A DNA stretch of 64,000 bases from contig NZ_ABCK01000005.1 in the NCBI RefSeq assembly GCF_000170755.1, forward strand, positions 62,001 to 126,000, read 5' to 3'. Below the pieces are notes generated by a model. The model worked only from the letters and a program-made list of their open reading frames with translations. It ran no database searches and was not told the DNA's origin. Both the position numbers and the translations under genes were made by a program. Source of the stretch: Lentisphaera araneosa HTCC2155 (GTDB lineage Bacteria > Verrucomicrobiota > Lentisphaeria > Lentisphaerales > Lentisphaeraceae). Of this stretch, positions 17,397 through 27,623 are shown piece after piece (position 1 is the first letter of the stretch; each line of letters opens with the position of its first letter).

Positions 17397-18077
17397 ATGA
17401 GGACGGCTCTTCGCTATAAGCTTATTTTATTAGCTTTTTTCCTCTGTAGTTCATTCCAAGATGCTCCTAATCGCAATGTTCAATACTCTGGAAAAAACCC
17501 TGTAGTTCGCCCCGTAAAACACAGCAATGGAAACATCGAACTCAACGGCATCCTCTTTGATGCCAAAGCTGCAGAGCTGCGTTTTCCTGCTGAATACATT
17601 GTTGGCAGCGAGCACAATAAAGAATACCTCATAACAAGTAGTGATGCTCTGATACACGAAAGTTTATTTTATACCAAAATCCAAGCTTTCCATCTCCAGT
17701 TCATGCTCATCGTTTTGGGTGCCGATAACACTATACCACGCGAACAAAAAGGACGACGAGGCTCTATCATTGACATAGAAGTTGAATACACTGCCAACAA
17801 AAAGAAAGTCCGACGCAATATTGAAGCCTGGCTTAATGCTGAAGAAAAACCCATGAAACGCACCGGCTTTTACTTTCTCGGTTCCCGTATACACAACAAA
17901 TTTTTCCAAGCCCAAGGTAGTGGTAAGATATGTTCCCTGTGGCACCAAGACGATGCCATCTTAGACATTATCCACCCCAAGAATGATGCCGGTGACTTAT
18001 TCAGCCTCAACAAGAAAAATATTGCTATGCATAAATTTTCTAAAGTCAACATCATCTTAAGTCTTCGCAAGGAATAA
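17397..18077 (+). CDS. Secreted YdjY-like domain protein
   Basis: 226 aa. An N-terminal hydrophobic stretch (LILLAFFLCSSF) is a likely signal peptide; the Cys is not in a convincing lipobox. The segment EYLITSSDALIHESLFYTK followed by a FMLIVLGADN stretch fits the YdjY domain (E-x-hydrophobic, HESL, then a leucine-rich helix with LG) common in PVC bacteria and attached to Fe-S or envelope proteins. The function of the domain is not known to me. It starts 3 bp after gpsA and ends 2 bp before murA, so it belongs to the envelope operon. Confidence 0.6.
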   Translation: MRTALRYKLILLAFFLCSSFQDAPNRNVQYSGKNPVVRPVKHSNGNIELNGILFDAKAAELRFPAEYIVGSEHNKEYLITSSDALIHESLFYTKIQAFHLQFMLIVLGADNTIPREQKGRRGSIIDIEVEYTANKKKVRRNIEAWLNAEEKPMKRTGFYFLGSRIHNKFFQAQGSGKICSLWHQDDAILDIIHPKNDAGDLFSLNKKNIAMHKFSKVNIILSLRKE

Positions 18078-18079
18078 CT

Positions 18080-19360
18080 ATGTCCAAACTCATTATCGAA
18101 GGTGGCACTGCCCTCAATGGCAGCATAAAAGTTTCTGGCAATAAAAACGCAGCTCTCCCCATGATTGCCGCCTGCCTTTTAACCGACAAAGCCATCACTC
18201 TCCACAATTTACCCGATATTCTCGACGTCAAACACATGCTTGAAGCTCTCCAGTCTCTGGGAGCTAGCATTGAAAGACATGCCGATTCAGTCACTATCCA
18301 CGCCAAAGATCTCAGTAAATCTTCTCTTGACCATGAAACCTGCTCAAAAATCCGTACGAGCATCTTACTCGTGGCCCCCATCTTATACCGCACGGGGAAA
18401 GTTGAACTTCACCCGCCCGGTGGCGATGTCATTGGACGTCGTCGCTTAGATACTCACTTTTATGGCTTGGAAAAACTGGGTGCTAAGCTTACCGACTCTT
18501 TTCCTGCTTTTGTCTTTGAAGCCAAAGACGGCTTCTCTGGCTCCGACCTCTTTTTTGACCAAGCAAGTGTTACCGCAACCGAACACATCCTGATGGCTGC
18601 GGTCGTCGCAAAAGGGAAAACCTGGATCCGCAATGCCGCGAGTGAACCCCACGTTCAAAACCTCGCCGAAATGCTTATTAATATGGGGGCAAGAATTAAG
18701 GGCTTAGGAACCAACTGCCTAGAAATTGATGGCGTCAGTTCTCTCGATGGCGGAGACATCCATATTGGTGGTGATTATATCGAGGCAGCCAGTTTCTTGG
18801 CTCTCGGTGCAGCCACTGGCGGGGAGATCACTGTAACGGGCACTAACAAATCCGACTTCTGGATGGCTCGAAGAGTTTTTGAACGCCTCGGAATCCTACT
18901 CAATATGGAACATAGCCAGATTTCTATTGACCCCAATTCTCCTAGAAAGATCCAAGCTGATTTTGGTGGCGCTATCCCAGTCATTGACGATGGCCCCTGG
19001 CCTCAATTCCCCTCAGATATGATGAGTTGCATGATTGTTTTAGCGAGCCAAGTAGAAGGCACGGTACTCTTCTTTGAAAAAATGTTTGAGAGCCGACTCT
19101 ATTTTGTCGACCGCCTCATTAGCATGGGGGCAAACGCTATTGTCTGTGACCCTCACCGCGTGGTAATCAGCGGACCTGCAAAACTAAGAGCCAATACTCT
19201 CAGCAGCCCAGACATCCGAGCTGGCATGGCTTTACTTGGAGGCGCCCTCTGCGCAAGCGGTACAAGTACCGTCAAGAATATTCAAATGATTGACCGTGGT
19301 TACGCCAATATTGAAAGCCGACTCCTACAGCTCGGTGCGAGAGTTCAACGAGTTAACTAA
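18080..19360 (+). CDS. murA: UDP-N-acetylglucosamine 1-carboxyvinyltransferase, Asp-type
   Basis: 426 aa, first committed step of peptidoglycan synthesis (enolpyruvyl transfer from PEP). Seen: GGTALNGSIKVSGNKNAALP, the active-site loop HPPGGDVIGRRRLDTH and the C-terminal DIRAGMALLGGALCASG. The residue normally cysteine (Cys115 in E. coli, PGGCxIG) is aspartate here (Asp116). From family knowledge, Asp at this site, as in mycobacteria, chlamydiae and Borrelia, keeps the enzyme active but prevents alkylation by fosfomycin. Last gene of the mreB operon. Confidence 0.95.
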   Translation: MSKLIIEGGTALNGSIKVSGNKNAALPMIAACLLTDKAITLHNLPDILDVKHMLEALQSLGASIERHADSVTIHAKDLSKSSLDHETCSKIRTSILLVAPILYRTGKVELHPPGGDVIGRRRLDTHFYGLEKLGAKLTDSFPAFVFEAKDGFSGSDLFFDQASVTATEHILMAAVVAKGKTWIRNAASEPHVQNLAEMLINMGARIKGLGTNCLEIDGVSSLDGGDIHIGGDYIEAASFLALGAATGGEITVTGTNKSDFWMARRVFERLGILLNMEHSQISIDPNSPRKIQADFGGAIPVIDDGPWPQFPSDMMSCMIVLASQVEGTVLFFEKMFESRLYFVDRLISMGANAIVCDPHRVVISGPAKLRANTLSSPDIRAGMALLGGALCASGTSTVKNIQMIDRGYANIESRLLQLGARVQRVN

Positions 19361-19366
19361 TTAACT

Positions 19367-20632
19367 TTAAGAAATTTCTTGCAAGGAGCTGATGATCGAA
19401 TTTAAAAGTTCATCAGCTTCACTGCGATCGACAAGATTTGCTGGGAAGGACAAGTTAAGAACCACTTCATTCTGATGCGTGGAAGTTGCTAAGCAGTAAA
19501 AAGGTTTATTCACTAAATGAGTCGCTGGAATATGATAGCAATGAAGTAGCTTCATTTGACCATACTCTTTCTGTAAACCCGTCTCACCGATATTAGTTAC
19601 AAGTCCAACAGCATTTTGATTCTCCTGAACTGCACTTAAGAACTTTGGAGCTTCTGGAAACTTCTTTATTGCCATCGAGCGAACAAATTTGTCAAAAGCA
19701 AATTGAATGGGTGTACATTTTTCATTGAACTCTGTTTTAAACTGTCCCGTAACTGCAGATAGCTTAGTCGATTTGCCAAATTTATAACCCACTTCTATCG
19801 TTCCAACTGCATAATTTAAGGCCTCATAGTCACTATCATTTGCATAGGGGCGTGTATCCACTGCAACGAAAGAATGAAGTGGCTTATGAAGGTCATATTT
19901 TTTTGCAATCTCATTTAGAAAAACTGTTGTTACAGTCGAGGTGAAAGATGCTTCATAGAGTCGACTAAAGGATAAAATTTTACTTAAGCTAGCTGAATCA
20001 ATACGCTTGCTGACATACGAGGTAGATGCTGAAGTGCTTGATTTAGGTTCAACTGAACTTGGAATAAGAGCTTTCCTCGCAAATTTGTTTTTGATCCCCC
20101 AAGAATAAGTCTTCAAAGTTTGCATTACATCTTTTTGCTGAGAATAGGAATGCTCAAAACTTTTAATCGGTTCAGATTGAGGTATTTCATAGTTGCTATC
20201 AGCCATTGATTTCAATAAGTAATCAAAGAATTTCACCCCTGCACGACCATCGGCTAACATGTGATTAAAACTTAAAACTAAACTATGTTGATAACGACCT
20301 ATGGAAATGATTTTCAGGTTCCAAAATGGACAAGCTGTGATCGGTGTATTGAGACATTTGTCGATGATGTAATTGCGTTCATCTTTATTTTTTACAGAAT
20401 AACTCTCTAAGGGTACATCTTCTAATTCCCCTTGAACGTAATAAAGTTTATCGCCCTTAGAAGCAATATCATAGCTAAGTATAGCCTGTGATTGAATCAG
20501 TTTAACTAGCGAGTCATGTAACAAAGCTTCATTTAAAGCTCCACTGAGTTCTGCAATCACGATAAAATTGTTTGAATCAAGCTCCCCCACTCTCTGCCAA
20601 GAATGCTCCGTAGGACTTAATTGTCTTAACAT
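19367..20632 (-). CDS. Solo condensation-type acyltransferase
   Basis: 421 aa, with the acyltransferase motif H-x3-D (HMLADG, around residue 130), the form of the condensation / alcohol acetyltransferase / wax-ester synthase superfamily. A second conserved-looking segment (FVAVDTRPYANDSDYEALNYAVGTIEV) corresponds to the DFGWG-side half. It has no carrier protein or adenylation domain and no NRPS or PKS genes next to it. It may transfer an acyl or amino acyl group onto an alcohol or amine, for instance a lipid. The substrate is unknown. It is transcribed away from murA (6 bp between the 3' ends). Confidence 0.7.
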   Translation of the reverse strand: MLRQLSPTEHSWQRVGELDSNNFIVIAELSGALNEALLHDSLVKLIQSQAILSYDIASKGDKLYYVQGELEDVPLESYSVKNKDERNYIIDKCLNTPITACPFWNLKIISIGRYQHSLVLSFNHMLADGRAGVKFFDYLLKSMADSNYEIPQSEPIKSFEHSYSQQKDVMQTLKTYSWGIKNKFARKALIPSSVEPKSSTSASTSYVSKRIDSASLSKILSFSRLYEASFTSTVTTVFLNEIAKKYDLHKPLHSFVAVDTRPYANDSDYEALNYAVGTIEVGYKFGKSTKLSAVTGQFKTEFNEKCTPIQFAFDKFVRSMAIKKFPEAPKFLSAVQENQNAVGLVTNIGETGLQKEYGQMKLLHCYHIPATHLVNKPFYCLATSTHQNEVVLNLSFPANLVDRSEADELLNSIISSLQEIS

Positions 20633-20785
20633 ATTTTTACACCTAAAAAATGAATTATCAAAAGATACATCTTAATATATTCTTAACATTCTTTATATGA
20701 AACGGTTCTCGTAAAATAAAATGTTTTTTTTCTTGTTTTTTGGTGTGTTTTCGGCAAACAACTTTGAAATACCACAAGTCAAAAA

Positions 20786-20814
20786 AAAGCCCAGCCTCTT
20801 GCGAGCTGGGCTTT
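20786..20814 (-). terminator. Terminator of carB
   Basis: Stem AAAGCCCAGC/GCTGGGCTTT with a 9-nt loop, 18 bp after the carB stop. On the minus strand it is followed by a run of eight T, a textbook intrinsic terminator. Confidence 0.88.
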
Positions 20815-20831
20815 AAAACTTATTTAAACTC

Positions 20832-23800
20832 TTAGGAGTGGATTTCCTGTAAGCTTAAGACACCAAATGACTTGCCTGCACCTAAGTGCTTTAAGCCCGA
20901 CACTGCAGAAGCAAGTGCTGGAATCGTAGTCGTCATTGGGACACCATTCATAATGGCTGCCGCACGCATGGCGACTTCATCTTTACGAGGTTGAGAGCCC
21001 GTTGGGGTATTGATAATCCACTTGATCGTACCATCTTTGATGAGATCTAAAGTATTGGGCTGACCTTCGCTAATTTTGAAGAGAGCATTCACTTTAACGC
21101 CCTGCTCATAAAGGAAAGTAGCCGTACCTTGAGTTGCATAAAGTTCGTAACCAAGATCAACAAGATCTCTCGCATGCTCAACAATTTTCGGCTTATCGCG
21201 ATCCATTACAGTGATGAATACAGCGCCACCTTGAGGGATCTTGTTACCGGCCATAACCTGAGCTTTTAAGAAAGCTAAGCCAGAGTTATCAGAAATACCC
21301 ATAACTTCACCAGTCGATTTCATTTCTGGCGAAAGGATCACATCGTGACCAGGGAATCTAACAAATGGGAATACAGCTTCTTTCACAGACCAGTACTTGG
21401 CTTCAACTTCTTGCGTGAAACCGAGTTCTTTGAGTGATGTACCCGCCATTACAAGTGAAGCGTACTTCGCCATTGGAACACCAATTGCTTTAGATACATA
21501 AGGCACTGTACGTGAAGCACGGGGATTCACTTCAATAATATAAACTTCACCACTCTGCACAGCATACTGAATATTCATGAGACCACGAACTTTAAGAGCT
21601 TTTGCTAAGTTATACGTATGCTGGCGAATCACATCTTTAACACTGTCTGTAAGAGTCATTGATGGAATACATGTAGCTGAGTCACCTGAGTGAACACCTG
21701 CGGGTTCAACGTGCTCCATGATGGCACCAATAACAGAAGTTTCACCATCAGAAATACAGTCAACATCTACTTCCACTGCGTCATCAAGAAATTTATCTAC
21801 AAGGATTGGTTTATCATCAGAAACATCTACGGCCGTCTCCATATATTTACGGAGTTCGGGTTCATCATAGACAATCGCCATTGCGCGACCACCTAGAACA
21901 AAAGAAGGACGAACGAGAACTGGGTATTCAATTCTATCGGCAATGGCTACTGCTTGCTCAACATTAACCGCAATACCATTAGCTGGCTGTTTAATATCTA
22001 ATTCAGTAACGAGCTTTTGGAAGAAATCACGGTCTTCTGCTTGCTCAATACTTTCAGGACTTGTACCAATAACATTAACGCCATTCGCTTTTAGGTCCGC
22101 AGCCAAGTTAAGTGGAGTTTGACCACCAAACTGAACAATAGCGCCATCACATTCTTCGGATTCATATATAGCTAAAACATCTTCTAGAGTTAAAGGCTCA
22201 AAATAAAGTTTATCTGAAGTATCGTAATCTGTAGAAACAGTTTCAGGATTGGAGTTAACCATGATTGTTTCAAACCCTGCTTCACGGAGTGCAAAAGATG
22301 CATGAACGCAGCAGTAATCGAATTCAATACCTTGTCCAATTCTATTGGGACCGCCACCGATAATCATGATCGTCTTCTTATCATTTGAAGGGCGAACTTC
22401 ATTGATTTCAGAATAAGTCGAATAGTAATAAGGAGTCACAGCCGCGAACTCAGCTGCACAAGTATCAACTAAGTTGTAAGATGGAGTTAAACCAATCTTT
22501 TTACGAGCAGCACGTACTTCGTCAGCTTTTGTAAAAAGAAGGTAAGCAATTTGCGGATCCGAGTAACCAAACTCTTTAGCTTGACGGAAGAGTGCGATAT
22601 CAGCACTTAAACCGGCCAAATCACCCGCTGATTTAATTTCATCTTCGTAGGCGACTAATTCTTCTAAATGACTAAGGAACCAAGGATCAATAAAGCAAAT
22701 ATCAAAAACCTTCTCCATTGACCAACCACGCTTGAACGCCGCTCTAAGAGCAAAAGTACGCTGCGAGTTTGGATCTTCGAGTAATCTTTTGATCTCTTCA
22801 TCACTGGCATTTTCAAAAGGAGCATCTTTGCCATCGGCACCGAAACCAAAACGACCAAGTTCCATACCACGTAAAGCTTTTTGAAAAGATTGTTTAAAAG
22901 TCTTACCGATTGCCATCACTTCACCAACAGATTTCATCTGTGTATTAAGTGAATCTTCAGCACCCGCAAACTTTTCGAAAGTGAAACGAGGAATCTTTGT
23001 GACAACGTAATCAATTGAAGGCTCGAAACAAGCGGGAGTCGATTTAGTAATGTCATTTTGTAATTCGTCGAGCGTGTAACCTATAGCGAGTTTTGCTGCA
23101 ATTTTAGCAATTGGGAAACCCGTTGCTTTAGAAGCGAGCGCCGATGAACGCGACACACGTGGATTCATCTCGATAATAACCATACGGCCAGTTTTTGGAC
23201 ATACCGCCCATTGAACGTTTGAACCACCAGTTTCTACGCCAACTTCACGCAAAACGGCAATTGATTTATCACGCATGATTTGGTATTCACGGTCAGTCAA
23301 AGTTTGAATGGGAGCTACTGTAATTGAGTCACCGGTGTGAACACCAACGGGGTCAAAGTTTTCAATTGAACAAACAATGATCGCATTATCATTTTTATCG
23401 CGAACAACTTCGAGTTCATACTCTTTCCAACCGAGAATAGATTCGTCAATCAAAACTTCATTTGTAGGACTCATGTCCATACCCGTTTTACAAATGCGAT
23501 CGAACTCTTCATCATTGTAAGCAATACCGCCACCAGATCCACCCATAGTGAAACTCGGACGTATAATAAGGGGATATTCTCCACCTAACCATTCACGGAC
23601 TTTATAGCAACCTTCCATATCAGTTGCCGTAGCACAGCGTGGCATATCGAGACCAATACCTTCCATCAATACACGGAAACGGTCACGGTTTTCTGCTTTA
23701 TCAATAACGTCTGGTGTCGCACCGAGCATCATTACATTATATTTTTCTAAAATACCTTCATCATGCAAAGCAATTGCTGCATTAAGTGCTGTTTGGCCAC

Positions 23801-24071
23801 CGAGTGTTGGCAGAACCGCATCGGGGCGTTCGCGTTCGATGATTTTTTCAAGGAATTCAGTTGTGAGTGGCTCTATGTATGTACGATCAGAAAATTCTGG
23901 ATCGGTCATAATTGTTGCAGGATTACTGTTTACGAGAACAACTTCGTAACCTTCTTCTCTGAGTGCTTTACAAGCTTGAGTTCCGGAGTAATCAAATTCG
24001 CAGGCTTGACCAATAACAATGGGGCCTGATCCGAGGAGTAAAATTCTTTTTATGTCATTGCGTTTAGGCAT
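20832..24071 (-). CDS. carB: Carbamoyl-phosphate synthase large subunit
   Basis: 1079 aa, full length. It makes carbamoyl phosphate for arginine and pyrimidines from bicarbonate, ATP and ammonia delivered by CarA. Seen: two homologous ATP-grasp halves ([17 protein letters not shown] near the start and [17 protein letters not shown] around residue 570), [36 protein letters not shown] and its second copy [19 protein letters not shown], and a C-terminal MGS-like allosteric domain (about 940-1079). carA is not adjacent. A perfect terminator follows. Confidence 0.97.
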   Translation of the reverse strand: MPKRNDIKRILLLGSGPIVIGQACEFDYSGTQACKALREEGYEVVLVNSNPATIMTDPEFSDRTYIEPLTTEFLEKIIERERPDAVLPTLGGQTALNAAIALHDEGILEKYNVMMLGATPDVIDKAENRDRFRVLMEGIGLDMPRCATATDMEGCYKVREWLGGEYPLIIRPSFTMGGSGGGIAYNDEEFDRICKTGMDMSPTNEVLIDESILGWKEYELEVVRDKNDNAIIVCSIENFDPVGVHTGDSITVAPIQTLTDREYQIMRDKSIAVLREVGVETGGSNVQWAVCPKTGRMVIIEMNPRVSRSSALASKATGFPIAKIAAKLAIGYTLDELQNDITKSTPACFEPSIDYVVTKIPRFTFEKFAGAEDSLNTQMKSVGEVMAIGKTFKQSFQKALRGMELGRFGFGADGKDAPFENASDEEIKRLLEDPNSQRTFALRAAFKRGWSMEKVFDICFIDPWFLSHLEELVAYEDEIKSAGDLAGLSADIALFRQAKEFGYSDPQIAYLLFTKADEVRAARKKIGLTPSYNLVDTCAAEFAAVTPYYYSTYSEINEVRPSNDKKTIMIIGGGPNRIGQGIEFDYCCVHASFALREAGFETIMVNSNPETVSTDYDTSDKLYFEPLTLEDVLAIYESEECDGAIVQFGGQTPLNLAADLKANGVNVIGTSPESIEQAEDRDFFQKLVTELDIKQPANGIAVNVEQAVAIADRIEYPVLVRPSFVLGGRAMAIVYDEPELRKYMETAVDVSDDKPILVDKFLDDAVEVDVDCISDGETSVIGAIMEHVEPAGVHSGDSATCIPSMTLTDSVKDVIRQHTYNLAKALKVRGLMNIQYAVQSGEVYIIEVNPRASRTVPYVSKAIGVPMAKYASLVMAGTSLKELGFTQEVEAKYWSVKEAVFPFVRFPGHDVILSPEMKSTGEVMGISDNSGLAFLKAQVMAGNKIPQGGAVFITVMDRDKPKIVEHARDLVDLGYELYATQGTATFLYEQGVKVNALFKISEGQPNTLDLIKDGTIKWIINTPTGSQPRKDEVAMRAAAIMNGVPMTTTIPALASAVSGLKHLGAGKSFGVLSLQEIHS

Positions 24072-24334
24072 CTAGGACTCTCTTAAAATCTAAAAATTAA
24101 GGCTTTATCTATATCGAAGGAAATAGAAACTAAGGACGCATTTTTGCAAGGTAGATATTTTTTTTTAGAAGGCTTTTTTTACCATCTCACAAAGTCTTAA
24201 AAAAGAATCCCTTAAGAAGGTCTAATAAGTCTACCCTCAGATCACCTTTATGATGAAAAAACTCTTTTATGACGAGTAAATAAATACTCTTTGATTATAT
24301 TCTGACAATTAAATCATGGAGACCAGAAAAAGAT

Positions 24335-25369
24335 ATGAAAATTTTCCTTAAAGGGATGCTAATGGGAAGTGCCGATGTTGTCCCCGGTATTAGCGGAGGA
24401 ACTCTCGCGCTCATCGTTGGGATATACGAAAGACTGATCAATGCTCTTAAGAACCTTTCCCCCACTCTCATTATTAATCTATTGAAAAAAATCTTCTTTT
24501 GTACATCAAAACAAGGGCGCAGCGATTTTTTAAATGAGTTCAAAAAAATCGATGGACTCTTTCTCTTCACACTAGGCGCAGGCGTCGTTACGGCGGTCGC
24601 TATAGGTAGTAGTTTTATACCTTATTTAATTATCAATCATACAGAGCTCACTTTCTCCTGCTTCCTAGGCCTCATCATCCCATCTATTTTTCTACCATGG
24701 AGAATGATTAAAGAACGCAAGACTTCTTCATACCTGTTTTTCTTAATTGGACTCGCCATTACTGTGGGCAGTACCTTGGCCGCCAAAGGAGATGTCTCCT
24801 CCTCCCATCAAGCGATCAGCTTCACCCAAGCTACGTGGATTTGTTTCAGCTCAGCTTTCATTGCGATTTGCGCAATGATCCTCCCTGGCATTAGTGGATC
24901 CTTCATCCTCATGCTACTCGGTCAATATATCTTCGTACTAGGTTTAATCACCCGCTTCATATCCTTAATGACAGGTCGAACATCAGAGAGCAAAGCCGAG
25001 GCTCTAAGCTTGGTCGCACACTTCTCGAATATTCAAACAATTAGTTTACTTTGCATCTTTGCACTCGGTTGTCTCCTTGGGCTTGGGATCATGAGTCGAG
25101 TCATCCACAAAGCTTTAGAAAAATTCCACGATAACACCATGGCTTTACTCACCGGAATGATTGCGAGCTCACTCTATGTTTTGTGGCCCTTCAAAATCGA
25201 CATGCTCAATGCCGACGGCTCTGTCCTTGCCAATAAAGGAAAATGGATCCCTCGCGCCTACAACACCCTGCCAGATTTTAGCTCCAGTACTTTTCTGCAA
25301 GCAGCAATAATTTTTGCTTTCAGCTTAGGCCTCTCCCTCTTCATTATAAGAAAGGGCAATAAAGCCTAA
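24335..25369 (+). CDS. DUF368 membrane protein, probable undecaprenyl-phosphate transporter (PopT-like)
   Basis: 344 aa with about eight hydrophobic segments and two signature repeats: GSADVVPGISGGTLALIVGIYERLI at the N-terminus and CAMILPGISGSFILMLLGQY in the middle (written here in parts). DUF368 proteins were recently shown to recycle undecaprenyl phosphate across the inner membrane (PopT). Assignment to that role is from the family. Only gene on the plus strand between carB and ilvD; a shared hairpin separates it from convergent ilvD. Confidence 0.85.
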   Translation: MKIFLKGMLMGSADVVPGISGGTLALIVGIYERLINALKNLSPTLIINLLKKIFFCTSKQGRSDFLNEFKKIDGLFLFTLGAGVVTAVAIGSSFIPYLIINHTELTFSCFLGLIIPSIFLPWRMIKERKTSSYLFFLIGLAITVGSTLAAKGDVSSSHQAISFTQATWICFSSAFIAICAMILPGISGSFILMLLGQYIFVLGLITRFISLMTGRTSESKAEALSLVAHFSNIQTISLLCIFALGCLLGLGIMSRVIHKALEKFHDNTMALLTGMIASSLYVLWPFKIDMLNADGSVLANKGKWIPRAYNTLPDFSSSTFLQAAIIFAFSLGLSLFIIRKGNKA

Positions 25370-25372
25370 TAA

Positions 25373-25398
25373 AAAAGGCCGCCCTTAGGCGACCTTTT
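25373..25398. terminator. Bidirectional terminator between DUF368 gene and ilvD
   Basis: AAAAGGCCGCC and GGCGACCTTTT form a hairpin with a 4-nt loop and one mismatch, between two convergent genes (stops at 25369 and 25423). A and T runs flank it on both sides, so it can serve both directions. Confidence 0.75.
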
Positions 25399-25422
25399 CA
25401 CTAGATTAACTGAGTCCTAAAA

Positions 25423-27267
25423 TTAGAACCAGTCAACGTCCCTTACGGCACCCTTATCTGCAGAAGTCGCCATGGCTCCATAAGCTTTAAGAGCTTTGGA
25501 GATTGTACGCTTTCTGTTAATTGGCTGCCAAGGCTTTTCCGATGCTTCCATAGCTGCGCGACGCGAAGCCAATTCTTCATCAGAAATATCAATCGCAATG
25601 ATGCGGTTAGGAATATCAATCTTGATCATGTCACCTTCTGCAACAAGTCCAATAGCTCCACCTGAAGCTGCCTCAGGAGAAACGTGACCAATCGAGAGAC
25701 CTGAAGTGCCGCCAGAGAAACGTCCATCAGTAATCAAAGCACAGGCCGCACCAAGTCCACGTGACTTGAGGTAAGTCGTTGGATAGAGCATTTCCTGCAT
25801 ACCAGGACCGCCCTTAGGACCTTCATAACGAATAATGACCACATCGCCTTCGACAACTTTATCACCTAAAATTGCGGCAACCGCAGCATCTTGGCTTTCA
25901 AAAACTCTTGCAGGACCATTAAATTTCAAGATCGACTCATCAACACCCGCAGTTTTTACAATGCAGCCATCTTCAGCTAAGTTACCATAGAGAACCGCTA
26001 AACCGCCATCTTGAGAGTAAGCATTTTCCTTGTTGCGAATACAACCGTTTTCACGGTCATCATCAACGGAATCGTAGCGACAATCTTGACTAAAAGCTGT
26101 CTGAGTTGGAACGCCCGCAGGGCCTGCTCTAAAGAACTCTCTTACTTCCGCGTCATCGCTTTGAACAATATCATATTTCTTAAGCGCATCAGCCATCGTG
26201 GGACTGTGAACTGTGCTTAAGTCAGTTTTTAAGAGACCTGCACGATCCAATTCACCTAAGAGACCAAAAATACCGCCAGCTCTGTGAACATCTTCCATGT
26301 GGTAATGCTGTACTGAAGGTGCCACTTTACAAAGGTTTGGCACTTGGCGAGACAGACGGTCAATGTCTTTCATTGTGAAATCGATGCCACCCTCTTGGGC
26401 TGCTGCCAAGATGTGCAATACAGTATTTGTAGAACCACCCATAGCAATATCGAGTGTCATAGCATTTTCAAAAGCTTCAACAGTCGCAATTGAACGAGGC
26501 AAGACTGAATCGTCAAATTTTTCGTAATAACGTTTAGAATTTTCAACGATGAGTTGACCTGCTCTCAAGAAGAGTTGCTTACGGTCAGCATGAGTTGCTA
26601 AAGTCGAACCATTACCTGGAAGCGAAAGACCGAGAGCTTCAGTCAAACAGTTCATTGAGTTTGCGGTAAACATACCAGAACAAGAACCACAAGTTGGACA
26701 CGCAGAACGCTCATAGTTCTCGGCATCTTCATCACTTACGTTGCGGTCTGCACCTGCAATCATCGCATCAACCAAGTCTGTGGCTCGAGTTGTTCCATCG
26801 GCCAGTTTAGTTTTACCCGCTTCCATGGGGCCACCAGAAACAAAGACAGCTGGGATATTTAAACGCATTGCCGCCATTAACATACCAGGAGTAATTTTAT
26901 CGCAGTTAGAAATACAAACGATGGCATCAGCTTTGTGACCATTCACCATGTACTCAACCGAGTCAGCAATGATTTCACGAGAAGGCAAACTGTAAAGCAT
27001 GCCGTCGTGACCCATCGCAATACCATCATCAATCGCAATCGTATTAAATTCTTTCGCCACACCACCGTGCTTTTCGATTTCTCTGGCAACTAATTGGCCC
27101 ATATCCTTTAAGTGAACGTGACCTGGAACAAATTGAGTAAAAGAATTTACAACCGCAATAATTGGTTTACCAAAATCTTCATCTGTCATTCCAGTTGCAC
27201 GCCAGAGAGCGCGAGCCCCTGCCATATTACGACCTTCAGTCGTTGCTTTCGAGCGATAATTACCCAT
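25423..27267 (-). CDS. ilvD: Dihydroxy-acid dehydratase
   Basis: 614 aa; the third step of valine/isoleucine synthesis, releasing 2-oxoisovalerate, which is the LeuA substrate. Seen: [15 protein letters not shown] and [18 protein letters not shown] with the cysteines that ligate the Fe-S cluster, [12 protein letters not shown], and [20 protein letters not shown]. The length and the three cysteines point to the [4Fe-4S] E. coli-type enzyme. It is divergent from nirB and alone in its transcript. Confidence 0.97.
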   Translation of the reverse strand: MGNYRSKATTEGRNMAGARALWRATGMTDEDFGKPIIAVVNSFTQFVPGHVHLKDMGQLVAREIEKHGGVAKEFNTIAIDDGIAMGHDGMLYSLPSREIIADSVEYMVNGHKADAIVCISNCDKITPGMLMAAMRLNIPAVFVSGGPMEAGKTKLADGTTRATDLVDAMIAGADRNVSDEDAENYERSACPTCGSCSGMFTANSMNCLTEALGLSLPGNGSTLATHADRKQLFLRAGQLIVENSKRYYEKFDDSVLPRSIATVEAFENAMTLDIAMGGSTNTVLHILAAAQEGGIDFTMKDIDRLSRQVPNLCKVAPSVQHYHMEDVHRAGGIFGLLGELDRAGLLKTDLSTVHSPTMADALKKYDIVQSDDAEVREFFRAGPAGVPTQTAFSQDCRYDSVDDDRENGCIRNKENAYSQDGGLAVLYGNLAEDGCIVKTAGVDESILKFNGPARVFESQDAAVAAILGDKVVEGDVVIIRYEGPKGGPGMQEMLYPTTYLKSRGLGAACALITDGRFSGGTSGLSIGHVSPEAASGGAIGLVAEGDMIKIDIPNRIIAIDISDEELASRRAAMEASEKPWQPINRKRTISKALKAYGAMATSADKGAVRDVDWF

Positions 27268-27623
27268 GTCTTAATACCTTATATATAATATGCTTTAAAA
27301 TTGCCCCTATTTTATCGCGCCTTATGACATACTCAATTCACAACAATCATTTTTTACCTAATTAAAGAGTTTATCAGCAAATTGTACCTTCAGAATCTAA
27401 TTAAGTCAAAAACACACCTATTTTGAAAAAACCTATTTTAGGTTACATTTTTGTAATAAATATATTTTAATTCATTTTTTACGTTGTTTTAACGACTTAA
27501 ATGCCCTTTTTGCTAAATTTTGACTTGGAAAAGAAGCCTCAATACGTACATTTGAGACGCAGATTGAAAGAATAATGAAATCATTTACATAATTGTAATG
27601 ATTAGAACTTTAGGTAAATAAAA
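27268..27623. other. Divergent intergenic region ilvD / nirB
   Basis: 356 bp, AT-rich, with no gene seen. It should carry the promoters of ilvD (leftward) and of the nitrate operon (rightward). Visible symmetry: AACCTA-TTT-TAGGTT at 27430-27444, and an imperfect palindrome around 27581-27604 next to the nirB start that contains TTACATAATTGTAAT. No terminator-like leader or riboswitch is recognised. Confidence 0.5.
27585..27599. promoter_or_regulatory. Possible operator TTACATAATTGTAAT before nirB
   Basis: Arms TTACA and TGTAA around TAAT, 24 nt upstream of the nirB ATG, in a longer imperfect palindrome. The same 15 bases occur at 59074-59088 upstream of hpf. The function is unknown. Confidence 0.3.
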
